Below the pieces are notes generated by a model. It ran no database searches. It was not told the origin of the DNA and saw nothing but the letters and a program-made list of their open reading frames with translations. This document shows, piece by piece, positions 18,478 to 27,315 of a stretch of 33,437 nt of DNA (its first letter is position 1; each line of letters starts with the position of its first letter). The stretch comes from Rubripirellula obstinata. Lineage in GTDB: Bacteria > Planctomycetota > Planctomycetia > Pirellulales > Pirellulaceae. The translations under genes were made by a program, and so were the position numbers. The stretch is from the NCBI RefSeq assembly GCF_001642955.1, contig NZ_LWSK01000064.1, forward strand, positions 1-33,437. The letters run 5' to 3'.

Positions 18478-19305
18478 TCACTTCGCCATCGCGGTTGCGG
18501 ACTCAAACACATGCCCTGGTTTAGGGCCATGTTGGGTGTAGGTCAAGATTTCCGGGCCGTCTTCGGTCATCAACACCGAATGTTCAAACTGTGCTGACGG
18601 GCGACCGTCCTTGGTTCGCACGGTCCAACCGTCTTGCTTATCGCTTTTCGTGAAACGGCTACCCGCATTGATCATCGGTTCGACGGTGAAGCACATCCCC
18701 GGATACAAACGATCGATACGGCTTTGGCGATTTGGAAAGTGAGGAATCGACGGGTCTAGGTGAAACTTTTTCCCCAGACCGTGTCCGACGTATTCTCGAA
18801 CGACCGAAAAACCCCGACCTTGTGCCTCCGGTACAACGGTTTCGCCGATCTTGGCAACTTTACATCCGGGCGTTAACGCATTGATCGCCTTGTGCATGCA
18901 GTCAAACGCGCACTGGGTGACATCGCGTTTCTCATCGGAAACTTCGCCGATAAAGAAAGTCTCGCTTTGATCACCGTGCCATCCATCAACAATCGTGGTG
19001 ATGTCCACGTTGATGATGTCACCGTCCTTCAATTCGTAATCATCGGGGATCCCGTGGCAGATGACGTCGTTGATACTGGTGCAGCAGCTTTTGGGGAAAT
19101 TCTGGTAGCCCAACGTGGCGGCGACATGCCCGTTGTCTTGCGTCCAGCCCACGACCAATTCGTCGATGGTTTTCGTCAACGTGCCAGCTTTGACGTGCGG
19201 TCTTAGGTAATCCATTAGCTGGGCATTGACCCGGCCCGCCCGTCTCATCGCGTCCTGTTGTTCGGGATTCAGGATCAGCTTCTTATTCTTCTGCTTTTTG
19301 AGCAT
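18478..19305 (-). CDS. map: Type I methionine aminopeptidase
   Basis: Removes the N-terminal methionine from new proteins as they leave the ribosome. The 275-residue product carries all five metal ligands of the pita-bread fold: Asp101 (NVDIT), Asp112 (GWHGDQSETF), His175 (GHGLG), Glu209 (TVEPM) and Glu241 (FEHSVL), plus the substrate-side His84 (CHGIP). The short basic N-terminus MLKKQKNKK is a mild extension relative to E. coli MetAP. The ATG at 19305 is the first available. Its stop codon touches the repeat to its left, and it is divergent from the secretin-N gene across a 305-bp gap. Confidence 0.97.
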   Translation of the reverse strand: MLKKQKNKKLILNPEQQDAMRRAGRVNAQLMDYLRPHVKAGTLTKTIDELVVGWTQDNGHVAATLGYQNFPKSCCTSINDVICHGIPDDYELKDGDIINVDITTIVDGWHGDQSETFFIGEVSDEKRDVTQCAFDCMHKAINALTPGCKVAKIGETVVPEAQGRGFSVVREYVGHGLGKKFHLDPSIPHFPNRQSRIDRLYPGMCFTVEPMINAGSRFTKSDKQDGWTVRTKDGRPSAQFEHSVLMTEDGPEILTYTQHGPKPGHVFESATAMAK

Positions 19306-19610
19306 CGATATGAGAATTTGAGGAAAGAGTCAGATGAGGGCACATGTTACCAATCGCATGGGTGCCGCCCAAGTCTTTAAAAAGTCGGTTTGGTGGCAAA
19401 ACTTCGACATATTACAGGGGTTGAATCACTTGGTGGGCGATTTAGGCGTCGTCAGAGCCTGACTTTTGCTGACTTGTCAGTCGGAAACCTGTCACGCTGA
19501 CTAAGATAATGAACCAAATGTTGCCTCCGCATGCAAACTCCTCAAATCCTTTCAGAACCGATCTTTTGACCTCATTTTCCCTGGTTAAATTTGGTTCCCT
19601 GTTGACGCAA
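19306..19610. promoter_or_regulatory. Divergent upstream region of map and the secretin-N operon
   Basis: A 305-bp noncoding gap if the secretin-N gene starts at 19611. Within 19451-19501 the pentamer CTGAC or its complement GTCAG occurs five times (19451, 19459, 19469, 19476, 19497), giving two small inverted pairs with 3- and 2-base spacers. This could be an operator cluster or a structured leader. No promoter boxes could be assigned with confidence. Confidence 0.35.
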
Positions 19611-22436
19611 ATGAAAAACCATCTCCAAATTTGCAACTCATTCAGCATCCTGCGAGCGCCCTTGGCCTGCTGCGTTCTGGTCCTTGCCGGTTTTGCGGTG
19701 CCAACAAACGCATCGGCACAGGCAGCCGATGTTACCGTTGATTCGCTGGCGACCTCGAACGATCTGCAGTTCAACTTTGCTGGTTCGGATTGGCGGAGCG
19801 TGTTGGAATGGTTTTCGGAACAGGCTGACCTGTCCCTGCAGTTAGACCAAGTTCCGCTGGGCACGTTTTCGTTCGCCGATCCAACGCGAACGTATTCCAT
19901 TTCGGAATCGCTGGACATCTTGAACATGTCGCTGATGAAGCGAGGTTATTCGTTGGTTCGTCGCGGTCGGTTGTTGCAGGTGATCGATCTGGAGGCTGAC
20001 AACGCCGACAAGTTGATCAGCGAGATCGCCGAACAAGTCACTCCGGATGAATTGGATCAACGGGGCGTTAGCGACATCGTGACGTCGGTGTTTCCGCTGG
20101 GCAGTTTGACGCCGGGCGCAGCGAGAGAAGAACTGGGGCAATTGATCGGTCCGTGGGGACGCGTCGTTGTTTTGGAAAGTGCTCGGCAAGTCAAAGTGAC
20201 CGAGACCGCGAAGAAACTGATCGCGATTCGCAACTTGCTTCGCGATGCCGCAGCAGCGGAAACCGAAGTGACTGAAATCAAGCTTAAAAATCGTGGTGCC
20301 GAAGAGTTGTTAGAAATTGCCAGGCCGCTGCTTGGTTTGGAAATGGGCGAAAACAGTAACGACGAAATTCGCATCTCAATCGGCCCTCTGGGCGACCGAA
20401 TTTACGCAACGGGCGAATCAGGAAAAACAGGGCTGCTGAAAGCTGTGATTCAAAAAGCAGATTCGCCAGTCGGAATTCCTGATGCAGACGGCACCGAAGT
20501 CGTGCTGCCGATTCTGCGAACTCACGCGGTTAGCTCAGCCGACACAACCACCGTGTTTGACGTTCTGCAAACACTGCTGGCCGGATCACCCGACGCGCGG
20601 ATCGCGATTGATCCGCGGACCAAGTCGATCGTCGCGCGGGCTCTCCCAGAAACGCAAGAATTGATCGCTCAATCGATCGCCGAGTTGGAAGGGAGCGGAC
20701 AAGATTTCAAGATCTTTGAACTGCGGCGTCTCGATCCGGCTCAGGCGTTACTAACGATCAACAAATTCTTTGGTGTCACCGCCGAAGGTGGCGATGGACC
20801 AACGGTTGATGGCGATCCCGCGACCGGGAAATTGTGGGTGCGTGGAACGACTGACCAAATTGAAAAAGTCGGTCAGTTGATCACTCAGTTGGAAGGAACC
20901 GACAGCGTCGGTGGCATGAGCGACAAGGTTCGCATTTTGCCCTACACCGGACGTTCCGCCAAAGAAGCATTGATGCAGGTCCAAAGTTTGTGGCCGATCA
21001 CCGGACGCAGCAACGCGATTCGCATGATCGGTCCAATGGGCGAGTCGTCGCAGCAATCTTCCGACAACGGAATTCCTGAACGACGAATCCAACGTTCGGA
21101 AGAACAACGTCCTGGCAATCGATCGACTCGGCCGCAAAAAAAGAATGATAAGCCGCAATTCAACCCACTGGATAACTCACTCGATGCCGGCATTCGCGAC
21201 AGCAAGGCTTCACGTCAATACACGCTCGTGAGCGAGAACGATGCAGAGACGCTGACTCAGCAGGAATCGAAGCAACAAGAGTCGAATCAAACAACGCTTA
21301 GCATTGGTGGCGGTGACATCGTCATTCAAATGACGCCCGCGGGAATCCTGATCGCTTCCGAAGACACCGAAGCGCTCGATGCTTTTGAAACATTGATGCA
21401 GTCGATCGCGGCCCCCAACGCAGCAGCCTCGGACGTGCCGACGATCTACTGGTTGAAGTACGCCGAAGCAGCCGAAGCAGCCGAGTTGGTGTCGAAAATT
21501 CTTGGCGGCAACGAAAGCAGCATCGCGGGTGCGGTGGACAGCATGGCCAGCGGTCTTGGCGGCGGAATGCTGGGTGGACTGATTGGGCTTGGTGGCGGTA
21601 GCGATGAAGGTGCGTCGTCATCGAAGTCAATCCTGACATCCAGCGGAAGCGTCAGCATTGTGCCTGACGCAAGGCTGAACGCACTGATCGTTCAAGCCGG
21701 CGATGCGGACCTGCGAATGATCGAAATGATTCTGGAAAAAATTGACCGTGCCGATAGCCCCGAAGACGTTCAAACCAAAGGTCGGCCAGCCTTGATTCCA
21801 GTCATCTATCAAGATGCTGCCGATGTTGCAAAGGTGGTCAAGGAAGTGCTCGGTGATCGCATCGAAGGACAATCCGGCGGCAATGGCGGCGGCGGTGGTG
21901 GAAAGCAACCTTCCCCGCAAGATTTCTTTAATGCCTTGCGGGGTGGACGCGGCGGCGGTGGCGGCGGCAGCGATTCCAAGGCGACCAGTGAACCATCCAA
22001 AATCAGCATTGCCGTTGATGTGAAAAGCAACGCATTGGTCGTCGTGGCAACGCCGGCTGACTACGCGGAAGTTCGCGACTTGGTCGAAGAAATTGATCGA
22101 GGCGGAATGACCACCGAAGAAACAGTGACGACTTACACCTTGGGCGGGAACGTGAATCCAGAAGTGATGAGAGCTGCGTTGGAATCGATTCTGGGCGTTG
22201 ACGCGACCTCCGCTGATGCGAAGTCCGGCAGTTCGTCGGCGAAATCAACTTCAAGCGGTCGCGGTGGATCTAGCAAAGGTTCAACCGGTTCAACATCATC
22301 TGACATTCAACAACGCATCGATTTCTTTCGTTCACTTCGCGGTGGTGGACAGCGTGGTGGCGGTGGACAACGCGGCGGCGGTGGAGGAGGAGGGCAACGC
22401 GGTGGTGGCGGACAACGTGGTGGCGGTGGACGTTAA
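19611..22436 (+). CDS. Secretin N-domain protein lacking the secretin barrel
   Basis: A periplasmic-type protein built from repeated secretin_N (NolW) domains, as found in GspD/PilQ, and probably part of the type II secretion or type IV pilus machine encoded next to it. The 941-residue form has a signal peptide (ILRAPLACCVLVLAGFAVP then NASAQA), an N0-like domain (about 47-125), then about eight NolW-like repeats, recognisable by segments such as TEIKLKNRGAEELLEIARPL, YWLKYAEAAEAAELVSKIL, IPVIYQDAADVAKVVKEVL and TYTLGGNVNPEVMRAALESI. Disordered inserts break them (about 488-565 and Gly-rich blocks). It ends in a Gly/Gln/Arg-rich GGGGQR repeat, with no C-terminal secretin domain. I prefer the ATG at 19611 because it gives a standard signal peptide; an in-frame ATG at 19509 adds 34 residues. 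Confidence 0.85.
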   Translation: MKNHLQICNSFSILRAPLACCVLVLAGFAVPTNASAQAADVTVDSLATSNDLQFNFAGSDWRSVLEWFSEQADLSLQLDQVPLGTFSFADPTRTYSISESLDILNMSLMKRGYSLVRRGRLLQVIDLEADNADKLISEIAEQVTPDELDQRGVSDIVTSVFPLGSLTPGAAREELGQLIGPWGRVVVLESARQVKVTETAKKLIAIRNLLRDAAAAETEVTEIKLKNRGAEELLEIARPLLGLEMGENSNDEIRISIGPLGDRIYATGESGKTGLLKAVIQKADSPVGIPDADGTEVVLPILRTHAVSSADTTTVFDVLQTLLAGSPDARIAIDPRTKSIVARALPETQELIAQSIAELEGSGQDFKIFELRRLDPAQALLTINKFFGVTAEGGDGPTVDGDPATGKLWVRGTTDQIEKVGQLITQLEGTDSVGGMSDKVRILPYTGRSAKEALMQVQSLWPITGRSNAIRMIGPMGESSQQSSDNGIPERRIQRSEEQRPGNRSTRPQKKNDKPQFNPLDNSLDAGIRDSKASRQYTLVSENDAETLTQQESKQQESNQTTLSIGGGDIVIQMTPAGILIASEDTEALDAFETLMQSIAAPNAAASDVPTIYWLKYAEAAEAAELVSKILGGNESSIAGAVDSMASGLGGGMLGGLIGLGGGSDEGASSSKSILTSSGSVSIVPDARLNALIVQAGDADLRMIEMILEKIDRADSPEDVQTKGRPALIPVIYQDAADVAKVVKEVLGDRIEGQSGGNGGGGGGKQPSPQDFFNALRGGRGGGGGGSDSKATSEPSKISIAVDVKSNALVVVATPADYAEVRDLVEEIDRGGMTTEETVTTYTLGGNVNPEVMRAALESILGVDATSADAKSGSSSAKSTSSGRGGSSKGSTGSTSSDIQQRIDFFRSLRGGGQRGGGGQRGGGGGGGQRGGGGQRGGGGR
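22342..22433 (+). repeat. In-frame GGGGQR-coding repeat at the end of the secretin-N gene
   Basis: A run of GGTGGT/GGCGGC-type codons with CAACGC or CAGCGT at intervals codes for repeated GGGGQR units up to the stop codon. Such a run is prone to length change but stays in frame here. Confidence 0.8.
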
Positions 22437-22509
22437 CGAGTTTGAGACCGACACCTCGCCCACAACGAAGCATTGTTTCCATTTTCCTTCCCGATCGATC
22501 TAGAATCTC

Positions 22510-24198
22510 ATGCAAGCCGGACTGATCCTGAAACGCCGCGGACTGCTTAGCGACGATCAATTGCAACAAAGCATGCAATCGGATGCCGGTGGAGTGCTGC
22601 AGGCGGCCGTGACGCTCGGTTACGTCAGCGAACCCGACGCGCTGCGTGCATTGGCGGATGAGATCGGGTTGGATTACGTCGATTTGAGAACCACTGAAAT
22701 CGACCTGTCGGCTTTGGAGAACTTTCCTCAAAAGTTGATCTATCGAAATTCACTCTTCCCGATCGGCTTTGACGACGATTCAATCATCGTCGCGACCAGC
22801 GACCCGTTGGACTTGTACCCGCTGGACGAAGCGAGTGCTGCGACCGGACGCAGCATCATTCCCGTGGTCGCACAGCGCGAAGAAATTGCTCGGTTAATGA
22901 ATCGGCACCTCGGTGTTGGTAGCGAAACGATCGAAGGTTTGATGGCCGCCAAAGCCGATGAGGACGGCGTCGAATTGCTTGAGCAAATCGAGACCGATGG
23001 CAGCGAGCTGAGCGAGATGGCGCAGGAAGCGTCCGTCGTTCGGCTGGTCAACGAGATTCTGCTCGAAGCAATTCAGTCACGTACCAGTGACGTTCACATT
23101 GAATCACAAAGCAATGGACTGCTGGTTCGCTTTCGCATCGACGGCATCCTGCACACTCAACCGACGCCGCCCGAGATCAATCGTTTTCAAGCAGCCATCA
23201 TCAGTCGCCTGAAAATCATGGCGCACTTGAACATTGCCGAAAAACGTTTGCCGCAAGACGGGCGAATCAAGCTGCGAGTCCATGGTCGCGAAGTCGACAT
23301 TCGCTTGAGCATCATTCCAATGATTCACGGCGAAGGCTTGGTGATGCGGATCTTGGATAAAGCGTCGATGGTTTTCGAGCTGGAAAGCTTGGGGATGTCA
23401 CGCGAGATCTATGACCGGTTCAGCAAGATCATTGAACTGCCGCACGGGATTGTGTTGGTGACCGGGCCAACCGGTAGCGGTAAAACGACGACGCTTTACA
23501 GCAGCCTGCTGCAAATCCGCAGCCCTGAAACAAAGATCATTACCACCGAAGATCCGGTCGAGTATCAGCTTGACGGGATCAATCAAATTCAAGTTCACCC
23601 AAAAATTGGACTCACGTTCGCCGCGTCGCTTCGAAGTATTTTGCGACATGACCCCGACGTGGTTCTGGTCGGTGAAATTCGAGATTTGGAAACCGCCGAA
23701 AGTGCAATTCAAGCTTCGCTGACCGGTCACCTCGTCTTCAGCACGCTGCACACCAACGATGCGGCCAGTGCATTCACGCGGATGGGCGACATGGGCGTCG
23801 AACCGTTCTTGGTCGCCGGTACAGTCGAAGGCGTGATGGCCCAGCGTTTGCTTCGCCGTCTGTGCCCGCACTGCAAAGAGCAAGTCGATCCAAGCGATGC
23901 CAACCTACCACCAGATTTCCCTCACGATCGTATGACTGGCGAACCGATCTTCCAAGCCGTCGGTTGCCGTGAATGCCGCGGTGTTGGTTACAGTGGTCGG
24001 TTGGGGATTTACGAATTGCTGGTCGCCAACGATGCCATCCGAACCCAGGCTCAAGAAAGGGCCAGCAGTTGGGACATCCGCCGCGAAGCCGTCAAAGGTG
24101 GCATGCGAACATTGCGAATGGACGCGTTTGACAAGGTGATCGCAGGCGTTTCCACGATCGACGAAGTCCTCAGAGTCACCAAGGGCGATTTGCCCTAA
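22510..24198 (+). CDS. gspE: GspE/PilB-type assembly ATPase
   Basis: The hexameric cytoplasmic ATPase that powers pseudopilus or pilus assembly. The 562-residue protein has an N-terminal MshEN-like domain (about 1-135; motif LGYVSEPDALRALAD), then the catalytic core: Walker A GPTGSGKTTT (319-328), Asp box TTEDPVEY (345-352), Walker B VLVGEIRD (385-392) and His box STLHTNDAASA (411-421). A zinc-binding tetracysteine CPHC...CREC (452, 455, 486, 489) follows, as in GspE and PilB. The ATG at 22510 is 73 bp after the secretin-N gene. The gspF gene follows, so the cluster is a T2SS/T4P core operon. Whether it serves secretion or pili cannot be told from the sequence. Confidence 0.96.
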   Translation: MQAGLILKRRGLLSDDQLQQSMQSDAGGVLQAAVTLGYVSEPDALRALADEIGLDYVDLRTTEIDLSALENFPQKLIYRNSLFPIGFDDDSIIVATSDPLDLYPLDEASAATGRSIIPVVAQREEIARLMNRHLGVGSETIEGLMAAKADEDGVELLEQIETDGSELSEMAQEASVVRLVNEILLEAIQSRTSDVHIESQSNGLLVRFRIDGILHTQPTPPEINRFQAAIISRLKIMAHLNIAEKRLPQDGRIKLRVHGREVDIRLSIIPMIHGEGLVMRILDKASMVFELESLGMSREIYDRFSKIIELPHGIVLVTGPTGSGKTTTLYSSLLQIRSPETKIITTEDPVEYQLDGINQIQVHPKIGLTFAASLRSILRHDPDVVLVGEIRDLETAESAIQASLTGHLVFSTLHTNDAASAFTRMGDMGVEPFLVAGTVEGVMAQRLLRRLCPHCKEQVDPSDANLPPDFPHDRMTGEPIFQAVGCRECRGVGYSGRLGIYELLVANDAIRTQAQERASSWDIRREAVKGGMRTLRMDAFDKVIAGVSTIDEVLRVTKGDLP

Positions 24199-24200
24199 CA

Positions 24201-24249
24201 TTCACCCTTCACCCTTCACTCTTCACTCTTCACTCTTCACTCTTCAAAC
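24201..24249 (+). repeat. Heptanucleotide tandem repeat in the gspF leader
   Basis: Seven 7-base units TTCACCC or TTCACTC (last unit TTCAAAC) fill the space between gspE and gspF. The entire 58-base gap 24199-24256 contains no G. Slippage here would alter the spacer length only, because it is noncoding. Confidence 0.92.
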
Positions 24250-24256
24250 TTCTTTC

Positions 24257-25474
24257 GTGCCAAACTTCACCTACATCGCTCGCGACATGACCGGAAAACA
24301 GGTCACTGGAACGCTAGAAGCTGGCGGCGAACGTGACGTGGCGTCGATACTGTCGGAACGGTCGCTGTTCCCGGTTCAAGTCAAAGAGGCCGCATCGGCG
24401 AGTGGCGGACTGTCGTTGATTCCTGGCGGGCGAAAGAACGTCAACGGGCAAACGATGTCCGTCTTCTACAGCCAGCTTGCGTCGCTTTTAAGAGCCGGCG
24501 TGCCGATGGTTCGGGCGCTGAATGTTTTGGGCGAACAATCCAGCAGCCCTGTGCTGAAAGAAATCGTGCAAGAGATTCGCGGCAAGGTGGAAGACGGCGA
24601 AACGTTGGGCGATGCGATGGCGCGTTACCCTCGTGTCTTCAGTGAAATGGGATGCAACATGGTCCGCGCCGGTAGCGAAGGCGGGTTCCTGGAAGACGCT
24701 CTGAATCGCGTCGGCGATTTCACCGAACTGCAAGAAGATTTGAAAGGCCGCACCGTTAGCGCGATGGCGTACCCGATTTTCCTGTTTTCAGTCGGCAGCA
24801 TTGTCTTGTCCGCGTTGCTGGTTTTCTTTGTGCCCAAGTTCGACATGCTTTTTGAAAGACTACGGGCGAAGGGCGAGATGCCAAAGATGACCGAGTGGTT
24901 GTTGGACTTCAGCATGCTGCTGCAAAGCTATGGCTGGATCCTGCTGATTGGCCTAGTCGCCGGCGTGGTTTCATTGCACCTGCATTTTAAGTCCGACGCA
25001 GGCCGAAACCGTTTGGACCGTTGGAAATTGAAGATTCCCGTGCTGGGGAATATCTTGATGAACCTGGCCGTTGCAAGATTTTGCCGAGTGTTGGGAACAC
25101 TGCTCGGTAACGGTGTACCGATTTTGAAATCGCTTGAAATTAGTTCGACTGCCGCTGGCAATCAACTGCTTAGCGGATCCGTTACCGACGCAACTGAGAA
25201 CATCAAAAGCGGCGAAAGCTTGGCGTCACCCTTGCGAGCGTCAGGCTATTTCCCTGCATCGGTCATCGAGATGATCAGCGTCGGTGAGGAGAGCAATTCC
25301 CTGGATACGGTCCTGCCTGAAATCGCCGACTCGCTTGAAAAAGTCACCTTCCGTCGCCTCGATTTATTCGTCCGGCTTCTGGAACCCATCATGTTGTTAG
25401 TGATGGCGATCTTGGTGCTAGGTGTGGTGATGGCGTTGCTGGTACCCGTGCTGAAGAGCAGCACGGCACTTTAG
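24257..25474 (+). CDS. gspF: GspF/PilC-type inner-membrane platform protein
   Basis: The polytopic inner-membrane platform that couples the assembly ATPase to pilin addition. The 405-residue product has the typical N-terminal FTYIARDMTGKQVTGTL segment, two T2SSF domains (about 66-190 and 270-395), each with the GVPxxxxL helix (LLRAGVPMVRAL and LLGNGVPILKSL), and three transmembrane segments (about 171-193, 226-244, 373-398). Start is GTG at 24257; the first ATG in frame (residue 11) would lose a conserved stretch. The preceding leader is pyrimidine/A only, so no Shine-Dalgarno is possible; translation may depend on coupling to gspE or on an SD-free mode. Confidence 0.95.
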   Translation: MPNFTYIARDMTGKQVTGTLEAGGERDVASILSERSLFPVQVKEAASASGGLSLIPGGRKNVNGQTMSVFYSQLASLLRAGVPMVRALNVLGEQSSSPVLKEIVQEIRGKVEDGETLGDAMARYPRVFSEMGCNMVRAGSEGGFLEDALNRVGDFTELQEDLKGRTVSAMAYPIFLFSVGSIVLSALLVFFVPKFDMLFERLRAKGEMPKMTEWLLDFSMLLQSYGWILLIGLVAGVVSLHLHFKSDAGRNRLDRWKLKIPVLGNILMNLAVARFCRVLGTLLGNGVPILKSLEISSTAAGNQLLSGSVTDATENIKSGESLASPLRASGYFPASVIEMISVGEESNSLDTVLPEIADSLEKVTFRRLDLFVRLLEPIMLLVMAILVLGVVMALLVPVLKSSTAL

Positions 25475-25513
25475 CATCACGTGAACAATCAGTGTCGTAG
25501 TGGAAGAGGTTAC

Positions 25514-25534
25514 GAGTCCTCACATACGGGACTC
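25514..25534 (+). terminator. Possible terminator of the gspE-gspF operon
   Basis: GAGTCC (25514-25519) pairs with GGACTC (25529-25534) around a 9-base loop and is followed by a short TTT. It is 40 bp after the gspF stop. The stem and T-run are short, so this is a weak call. Confidence 0.3.
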
Positions 25535-25611
25535 TTTGCCACGAATTACTCGGCGATCCCTAAACGTAGGCCGTGTGGAGGTGGATGGTGGCGTTTACCG
25601 ATTACCACGGG

Positions 25612-27210
25612 TCACCTTTGCTGCTGGTAATGCTTTGACAAAGTAATCAGGGCGACCAACCACATCGCACCAAAGACGATGGGTGCGAACACGCTCAAGA
25701 ACGGCAGCACCAGAGCCGTCACCATGAACATCAGCCCGATGATTGCTGCACCGCCCCAAACGTGACCGCTCATCGATAGGAAACCGAAACCACTCAGCAC
25801 TGCGGTGGCGGGAAACATTGCCTCGGCTGGAATGACACTCATAAAGACCAGCAAGTTCATCGCAGCCAGTGATGATAGGTAACCCAACCAGATCGAATAG
25901 ACCGGTCGCTCGACAATCGTTCGCGGGGTCAATTGACCATCACGGGCTCGATAGATCACCCAAGCAATCGCAACCATCATGCACCACCTGGGTGTCCAAA
26001 AAGAAAGCCACCGCGGATAGTCCAATGCATCGAGTGTCGTGATGATGGCATGAGCCAAAAAGATGATTCCACCGATCCAAAGCAGCGTTCGACTCCAGGC
26101 CGCGAAGTGTCGCTGGTGCTGGTCGCGACGCAACTCTCTAGCCACCTGCCCCAGCAATCCGCTTTGGTCCGCCGCAACCGGATTGCCTTGGATCCAGCAT
26201 TCCAAATCATCCGCCATCGCGTCAGCAGACTGGTATCGTTGGTTAGGTTCGCGGGCGATCGCTTTCAGACAAATGTTTTCCAGCGACGCGGGAATCTCTG
26301 AACGTAAACCTCTCGGGGGCATCGGGTCGTCATGCAGAACGCTTTGCAAAATCTCGGCTGCCGAGCCACTGCCGTGCGGCGGCGTGCCGGTCAACAACGC
26401 GTACAAAATCGCGCCCAACGAATACACATCGCTAGTTTGATCAATCGCCGCATCGCCGGACGCTTGCTGAGGGCTCATGTAGTTTGGCGTGCCAAGCACC
26501 TGGCCGGTTTGCGTCAGCAGCGTTCCATCGCGATGCCATTTGGCTAACCCAAAATCGGTTAGCATCGGCCGCCCGTCATCGGACATCAATACATTGTCCG
26601 GCTTTAGATCGCGGTGCAGGATTCCGGCTTGGTGGGCGTAGCCGACCGCACGCGCAATCGAGACCGACATGGCGGCGGCCCAATCAAATTCACAGGGGCA
26701 ATCGTCAATCAATTTTTGAAGCGTTGGACCTTCCACCAGCGTCATCGAGAAAAACAAATAGCCCTGCCAATCCCCGGTTTCATGGATCGCAACAATTCCC
26801 GGATGATGCAGCCTGGCCGCCGCTTCGGCTTCGGTACGAAACCGACGTCGCTCTTCACGACTGGCCAAGACACCGGTGCTAATCAACTTCAAAGCCACCG
26901 GCCGATCCAAACCCGCTTGTCGTGCTCGATACACGACGCCCATGCCCCCACGAGCGATCTCGGATTCGATCACATAAGTGCCAATCGTTTTCCCGATCAG
27001 CGAATTTGAAATATCGGCAGCGTCTGGCTCGGCCAGCCAATGATGATTCTGAAAGAACGTCCGCAAGTCATCAGCGAACTGAGGAAACCGTCGCAGGTAG
27101 TCGGCAGGATCCGGCGTTTCGCCCGCTTCGGTCCGCTCAATGTAATCGGCCATCACCGATTCAAAACTCGAACCGCCAGAAGATGCATCGACAGGTTTGG
27201 AGGAAGTCAT
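25612..27210 (-). CDS. Membrane-anchored Hanks-type serine/threonine protein kinase
   Basis: Phosphorylates Ser/Thr residues of unknown targets. The 532-residue protein begins with a segment that, from recall, is frequent ahead of planctomycete kinases (MADYIERTEAGETPDPADYL, 20-39, RRFPQFADDLR). The kinase domain covers about 79-345: glycine loop IARGGMGVVY (85-94), Lys108 (VALK), catalytic HRDLKPDN (199-206, Asp201), DFG (219-221) and GTPNYMSPQQ in place of an APE motif. The last 170 residues hold about five or six hydrophobic helices (for example TLLWIGGIIFLAHAII and GLMFMVTALVLPFLSVF), so it sits in the cytoplasmic membrane with no obvious external sensor domain. ATG at 27210. It converges on gspF and has no partner phosphatase nearby. 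Confidence 0.95.
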   Translation of the reverse strand: MTSSKPVDASSGGSSFESVMADYIERTEAGETPDPADYLRRFPQFADDLRTFFQNHHWLAEPDAADISNSLIGKTIGTYVIESEIARGGMGVVYRARQAGLDRPVALKLISTGVLASREERRRFRTEAEAAARLHHPGIVAIHETGDWQGYLFFSMTLVEGPTLQKLIDDCPCEFDWAAAMSVSIARAVGYAHQAGILHRDLKPDNVLMSDDGRPMLTDFGLAKWHRDGTLLTQTGQVLGTPNYMSPQQASGDAAIDQTSDVYSLGAILYALLTGTPPHGSGSAAEILQSVLHDDPMPPRGLRSEIPASLENICLKAIAREPNQRYQSADAMADDLECWIQGNPVAADQSGLLGQVARELRRDQHQRHFAAWSRTLLWIGGIIFLAHAIITTLDALDYPRWLSFWTPRWCMMVAIAWVIYRARDGQLTPRTIVERPVYSIWLGYLSSLAAMNLLVFMSVIPAEAMFPATAVLSGFGFLSMSGHVWGGAAIIGLMFMVTALVLPFLSVFAPIVFGAMWLVALITLSKHYQQQR

Positions 27211-27315
27211 ACCGAGAGTATAAACAGACCAAGTCAGCAGCGAACCGTAGCTGATCCCGCCAGGTAGCGCTACAAAGCATTTGCCAAAACGTTAAACCGC
27301 GTTGGGCATCGCTTT

